From Pollutimonas sp036675275 (lineage in GTDB: Bacteria; Pseudomonadota; Gammaproteobacteria; Burkholderiales; Burkholderiaceae_B), in the NCBI GenBank assembly GCA_036675275.1, contig JAKFFG010000025.1:172059-236058 (forward strand): 64,000 nt of DNA, in the 5' to 3' direction. Both the position numbers and the translations under genes were made by a program. Positions 61,093 to 64,000 of the stretch are shown one piece after another (position 1 is the first letter of the stretch; each line of letters starts with the position of its first letter). Below the pieces are notes generated by a model. The model saw nothing but the letters and a program-made list of their open reading frames with translations, was not told the DNA's origin and ran no database searches.

Positions 61093-62595
61093 TTGAATCA
61101 GATTGCCTACGAGCTGCAAGCAAGGCAGCAAACGAGTCTTACACCGCGCCTGCAACAATCCGTCAAGCTGCTGCAGATGTCCACGCTGGACTTCAGTCGC
61201 GAAGTGGCTGAAGCCATCGCAAATAATCCTTTTCTTGAAGAGCCGGAAGAACCGGCCGCTACCGAAGAGAAGTCCGGCTCCCCGGACCGGAACTTCGAAG
61301 ACATGCCGACATCTGCCGATAACGACACGGCTCTCGCCGTAGAGCACTATGCCGAAGCTGACGACGGAAGAGAAACGGGCGCGCCGGAAACAGAATATAT
61401 TGCAAGCAGCTTGGCTGACGCACCGGCTTATTCCGGCGACTATCCCACACAACGAAACTCCGACCAGCCGGACAGCGATGTCGGCCAGTGGGCACGCAGC
61501 ACAGGCAGTCTTCAAGACTCTTTGCGCGCCGATCTGTGCAGCTACCAGTTGAGCGAGCGGGAACGCTACCTCACCGAGTACATCATCGAAGCCCTAGACG
61601 ATGACGGTTATTTGCGCGTGCCTTTTTGCGAGCTGGCCGGTGACCAGGAGTTCACTCCGTCTGCCAGCGAGGAAGAATGGGAAATCGCCTTGCGGCTGGT
61701 GCAGCAGCTTAATGTGCCCGGTCTGGCGGCCCGCAATCTGACTGAATGCCTCACCCTGCAATTGAACGCCCTGCCGGACCACACGCCGGGCAAGGCGATG
61801 GCCTTGCGCATTGTGTCCGAAGCCATAGAAAGACTGGGCCGCTGCGACTATGCGGGCCTGGCCAAGGCGCTGTCCTGCAACGAAGACGACATCGAGACAG
61901 CCTGCATGCTGATACGGACGCTGTCGCCGCGCCCTGGTGGCAAATATTCGGCAGTGGATCCCTCGTGCTATGTCATACCCGATGCAATCGTGCGTAAAGT
62001 GGGTCGGCTCTGGATCGCCGCATCGAACGAAGAGGCGACGCCGCGCGCCTGCTTGAACAACGCCTATGCGCAACTGTTTCGTCAGACCCGGTACGGCGAC
62101 CGGTCGCTCATGGCCCAGGCCTTGCAGGAGGCACGCTGGCTGATGCGCAGCCTGGAGCAACGCAAAAGCACCATACAGCGCGTTGCGCAAGCCATCGTGG
62201 CCCGACAGCAAACGTTCTTCGACTATGGCGAAATCGCGCTGCGCCCAATGATGTTGAGCGAAATCGCCGATGAGCTGGGTATGCACGAGTCCACGATTTC
62301 GCGCGCCACGAGCAATAAGTACCTGGCTTCCCCTCGCGGTATCTATGAATTCAAATCCTTCTTCTCGCGCGAGCTCGCCACGCAGTCGGGCGGCACATGT
62401 TCCGCTGTTGCTGTACGCGCGCTGATCCAGGAAATGATAGATGCCGAGGACCCCAAGGAACCCCTATCCGACGTAGTGCTGGCTCGCAAGCTGGCCCGCG
62501 AAGGCGTAGTGGTGGCCCGCCGCACCGTATCCAAATACCGCGCGCAAATAAAATGCCCGCCTGCCGATCTGCGCCGTCGACCAAGTTATTCCTAG
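61093..62595 (+). CDS. rpoN: RNA polymerase sigma-54 factor
   Basis: A 500-residue sigma-54. Region I is QTSLTPRLQQSVKLLQMSTLDF at the N-terminus (the usual glutamine-rich activator-response region), the core-binding region follows an acidic region II, the helix-turn-helix is LSEIADELGMHESTISRATSNKYLASPRGIYEF near residue 395, and the RpoN box ARRTVSKYR lies at 475-483 (consensus ARRTVAKYR). It begins with TTG at 61093, with AGGAG seven bases upstream. The usual rpoN neighbours (lptB, hpf, ptsN) are absent, so it may be a second, locus-specific copy (RpoN2-like). A perfect -24/-12 element lies upstream, implying self-activation. It is divergent from the glycan operon. Confidence 0.95.
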   Translation: MNQIAYELQARQQTSLTPRLQQSVKLLQMSTLDFSREVAEAIANNPFLEEPEEPAATEEKSGSPDRNFEDMPTSADNDTALAVEHYAEADDGRETGAPETEYIASSLADAPAYSGDYPTQRNSDQPDSDVGQWARSTGSLQDSLRADLCSYQLSERERYLTEYIIEALDDDGYLRVPFCELAGDQEFTPSASEEEWEIALRLVQQLNVPGLAARNLTECLTLQLNALPDHTPGKAMALRIVSEAIERLGRCDYAGLAKALSCNEDDIETACMLIRTLSPRPGGKYSAVDPSCYVIPDAIVRKVGRLWIAASNEEATPRACLNNAYAQLFRQTRYGDRSLMAQALQEARWLMRSLEQRKSTIQRVAQAIVARQQTFFDYGEIALRPMMLSEIADELGMHESTISRATSNKYLASPRGIYEFKSFFSRELATQSGGTCSAVAVRALIQEMIDAEDPKEPLSDVVLARKLAREGVVVARRTVSKYRAQIKCPPADLRRRPSYS

Positions 62596-62685
62596 GCGAG
62601 TTGGCATGCGGCCATGTCCCGCCCTGCATTGCCCTGACGGCAAGGCTGCGGGATAATGCGGCAACTCAGCTTATACGTATGAAAA

Positions 62686-63681
62686 ATGACCAAGCCTGCC
62701 CTTCCTGGTATTGTGCTGTTGGGTACCGGCGGCACCATCGCCGCCACGGCAGGCAGCACCACCGCCTTGACCGATTACAACGTCAATCAGGGTATCGAGT
62801 CGCTGCTGACTGCCGTGCCAGAAATCAACACCCTGGCCAGGCTGCGGTGCAGCCAGGTGTTCAATGTCGAAAGCCACGCAATCACCAACAAGATGTTGTT
62901 GAAGCTTGCGGGCCGGGTCAATAAAGAACTGGCAGACCCCACCGTGGATGGCGTCGTGATCACGCACGGAACGGACACACTTGAGGAAACGGCCTATTTC
63001 CTGAATCTCACGGTAAAAAGCCGGAAGCCGGTTGTTGTGGTGGGCGCGATGCGCCCGGGCTCGGCGATTAGCGCCGACGGGCCCATGAACTTGTTCAATG
63101 CCGTCTTGCTGGCCGCCAGCACGCAGGCCCGGGGGCACGGCGTGCTGGCGGTGATGAACGACCGGATCTCGGCAGCGCGTTTCACGAGCAAGACCCATAG
63201 CACTCAGGTCGACACTTTCCGCTCCCACGATCAAGGCTATCTCGGACAAGTCCATAACGGCAAGATCCATATCTTTCAAACGCCCACAACCCTGCACACA
63301 ACCCAGAGCGAATTCGACGTGACCGGAGTCAAATCCCTTCCGTCGGTAGACATTATTTATGACCACCAGGACGCCGGCCTGCACTTCTACGAAGCGTCTA
63401 TCAAGGCGGGCGTTGCCGGTATCGTCATTGCCGCCACCGGCAACGGAAGTATCTCTGCGCAACTACGAAAGGGTGCGAAACTGGCCGCCAAAAGCAAGGT
63501 AGTGTGCGTACGGTCCACCCGCGTCGGCTCTGGCGTCGTCTCGGCCAGCAATATGGATGACGCATTGCGGCTGGTATCAGGCAATTCCCTGAATCCGCAA
63601 ATGGCCCGGATACTGTTGATGCTTGCCTTGGGCAAGACCAACGATCCGAAACAGATCCAGTCTTACTTTGATCGGTACTGA
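62686..63681 (+). CDS. L-asparaginase (type II family)
   Basis: A 331-residue asparaginase/glutaminase that hydrolyses asparagine to aspartate and ammonia. The first active-site motif LLGTGGTIAATAG (nucleophile threonine) lies near residue 12 and the second, VITHGTDTLEETAYFL (T, D and K-type triad region), near residue 90; VVGAMRPGSAISADGPMNL follows. The sequence fits the periplasmic AnsB subfamily, but the N-terminus MTKPALPGIVLLG has no signal peptide, so it may be cytoplasmic or the true start may lie elsewhere. It is 90 bases after rpoN, with no shared function evident. Confidence 0.93.
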   Translation: MTKPALPGIVLLGTGGTIAATAGSTTALTDYNVNQGIESLLTAVPEINTLARLRCSQVFNVESHAITNKMLLKLAGRVNKELADPTVDGVVITHGTDTLEETAYFLNLTVKSRKPVVVVGAMRPGSAISADGPMNLFNAVLLAASTQARGHGVLAVMNDRISAARFTSKTHSTQVDTFRSHDQGYLGQVHNGKIHIFQTPTTLHTTQSEFDVTGVKSLPSVDIIYDHQDAGLHFYEASIKAGVAGIVIAATGNGSISAQLRKGAKLAAKSKVVCVRSTRVGSGVVSASNMDDALRLVSGNSLNPQMARILLMLALGKTNDPKQIQSYFDRY

Positions 63682-64000
63682 CCTGCCGGGTTGAGGACCT
63701 AGAGCATTTTTGGTTCAAGTGTTTACGGTTTACGACACGTTGCTTTAGTGACGCTGTTCTGATGACGTTCTCCGGGGTGGGTAGGGGCAGTCCGGCACGG
63801 CGTGCTTGGTTCCGCGTCTGCCTCGTCCACCCGGGCGTCGGCCGAACTCCCTTCACTGCGTTCCGGTCAGACAGCGGCCGACGACACCCCCCGGCTTCCC
63901 TACGTCAGCACGCGGCGCACGCCTACACGCCGGACTGCCCCTACCCACCCCGGAGAACTGCGCAATAGGAAACTTGCCGGCCTTACGGCCTGCGTTGTTG
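63682..64000. other. Non-coding end of window with a long palindromic element
   Basis: The stretch after the asparaginase stop holds no supported gene. Open frames here cross the palindromic element (63767-63958), which is listed separately. After it, a GC-rich CTTGCCGGCCTTACGGCCTGC run may begin another structure cut by the edge. Confidence 0.75.
63767..63958. repeat. 192-bp element with perfect 30-bp terminal inverted repeats
   Basis: Positions 63767-63796 and 63929-63958 are exact 30-bp inverted copies. Inside, CGTCGGCCG near 63837 and CGGCCGACG near 63877 make a nested stem. There is no transposase and no coding frame of family type. The size and the terminal repeats are MITE-like; alternatively it could be a structured RNA gene. 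It resembles the 23776-23912 element in plan but not in sequence. Confidence 0.78.

Overview
The window is 64 kb of a moderately GC-rich, gene-dense chromosome. The gene families point to a betaproteobacterium, order Burkholderiales, most likely Alcaligenaceae (the Bordetella/Achromobacter/Pusillimonas group). The reasons are two orphan Bug-type (tripartite tricarboxylate transporter) receptors, a liv-type ABC operon carrying two acyl-CoA ligases, a type I APS reductase in a cysH-cysD-cysN operon, and waaC-waaA next to galU. I found no rRNA, tRNA or CRISPR array. The genus is an inference.

Left part (1-23 kb) is core and metabolic. It holds the 3' end of galU; waaC and waaA (lipid A-core assembly); an EamA transporter; a 2-hydroxyacid dehydrogenase; a gamma-carbonic anhydrase; a methyltransferase; fmt and def (translation initiation); dprA; a hydroxymethylglutaryl-CoA lyase; orphan solute receptors; and a seven-gene operon that pairs a branched-chain/aromatic-acid type ABC importer with a long-chain acyl-CoA synthetase and a PaaK-like ligase. 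A divergent Crp/Fnr regulator sits beside that operon, next to a 16-bp dyad. From 23.1 to 24.1 kb is a gene-poor scar with an istB (IS21) remnant, two hairpins, a 137-bp palindromic element and 14-bp tandem repeats. CysHDN (sulfate assimilation) and gdhA follow.

Centre (28.7-47.9 kb): one 19-kb operon, transcribed leftward, encodes glgA, glgE, treS-maltokinase, glgB, glgX, treZ, malQ and treY. This is a complete GlgE pathway (trehalose to maltose to maltose-1-phosphate to alpha-glucan) combined with the TreYZ route back from glucan to trehalose. GlgC and GlgP are absent from it.

Right part (48-62.6 kb): a glycan-assembly region. A nine-gene leftward operon encodes a BON-domain protein, a GT4 glycosyltransferase, an SDR, a GmhB-like phosphatase, two GT9 heptosyltransferase-like enzymes, a NodU-type carbamoyltransferase, a GT2 and a UDP-glucuronate decarboxylase, with seven consecutive stop/start overlaps. 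A further GT2 and two sigma-54 activators (one NtrC-like with a receiver, one consisting of AAA+ and Fis domains only) lie between it and the glycogen operon. Divergent from the glycan operon is an rpoN gene (sigma-54).

The most interesting observation is regulatory. Sequences with the invariant GG-N10-GC spacing of -24/-12 sigma-54 promoters lie at the right place and orientation before rpoN itself, before the nine-gene glycan operon, before glgA (head of the glycogen/trehalose operon) and, less perfectly, before the solo GT2. The locus therefore looks like a self-contained, self-amplifying sigma-54 module that may co-control surface glycan synthesis and storage-glucan/trehalose metabolism. 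A type II-family asparaginase and a 192-bp element with perfect 30-bp inverted ends close the window.
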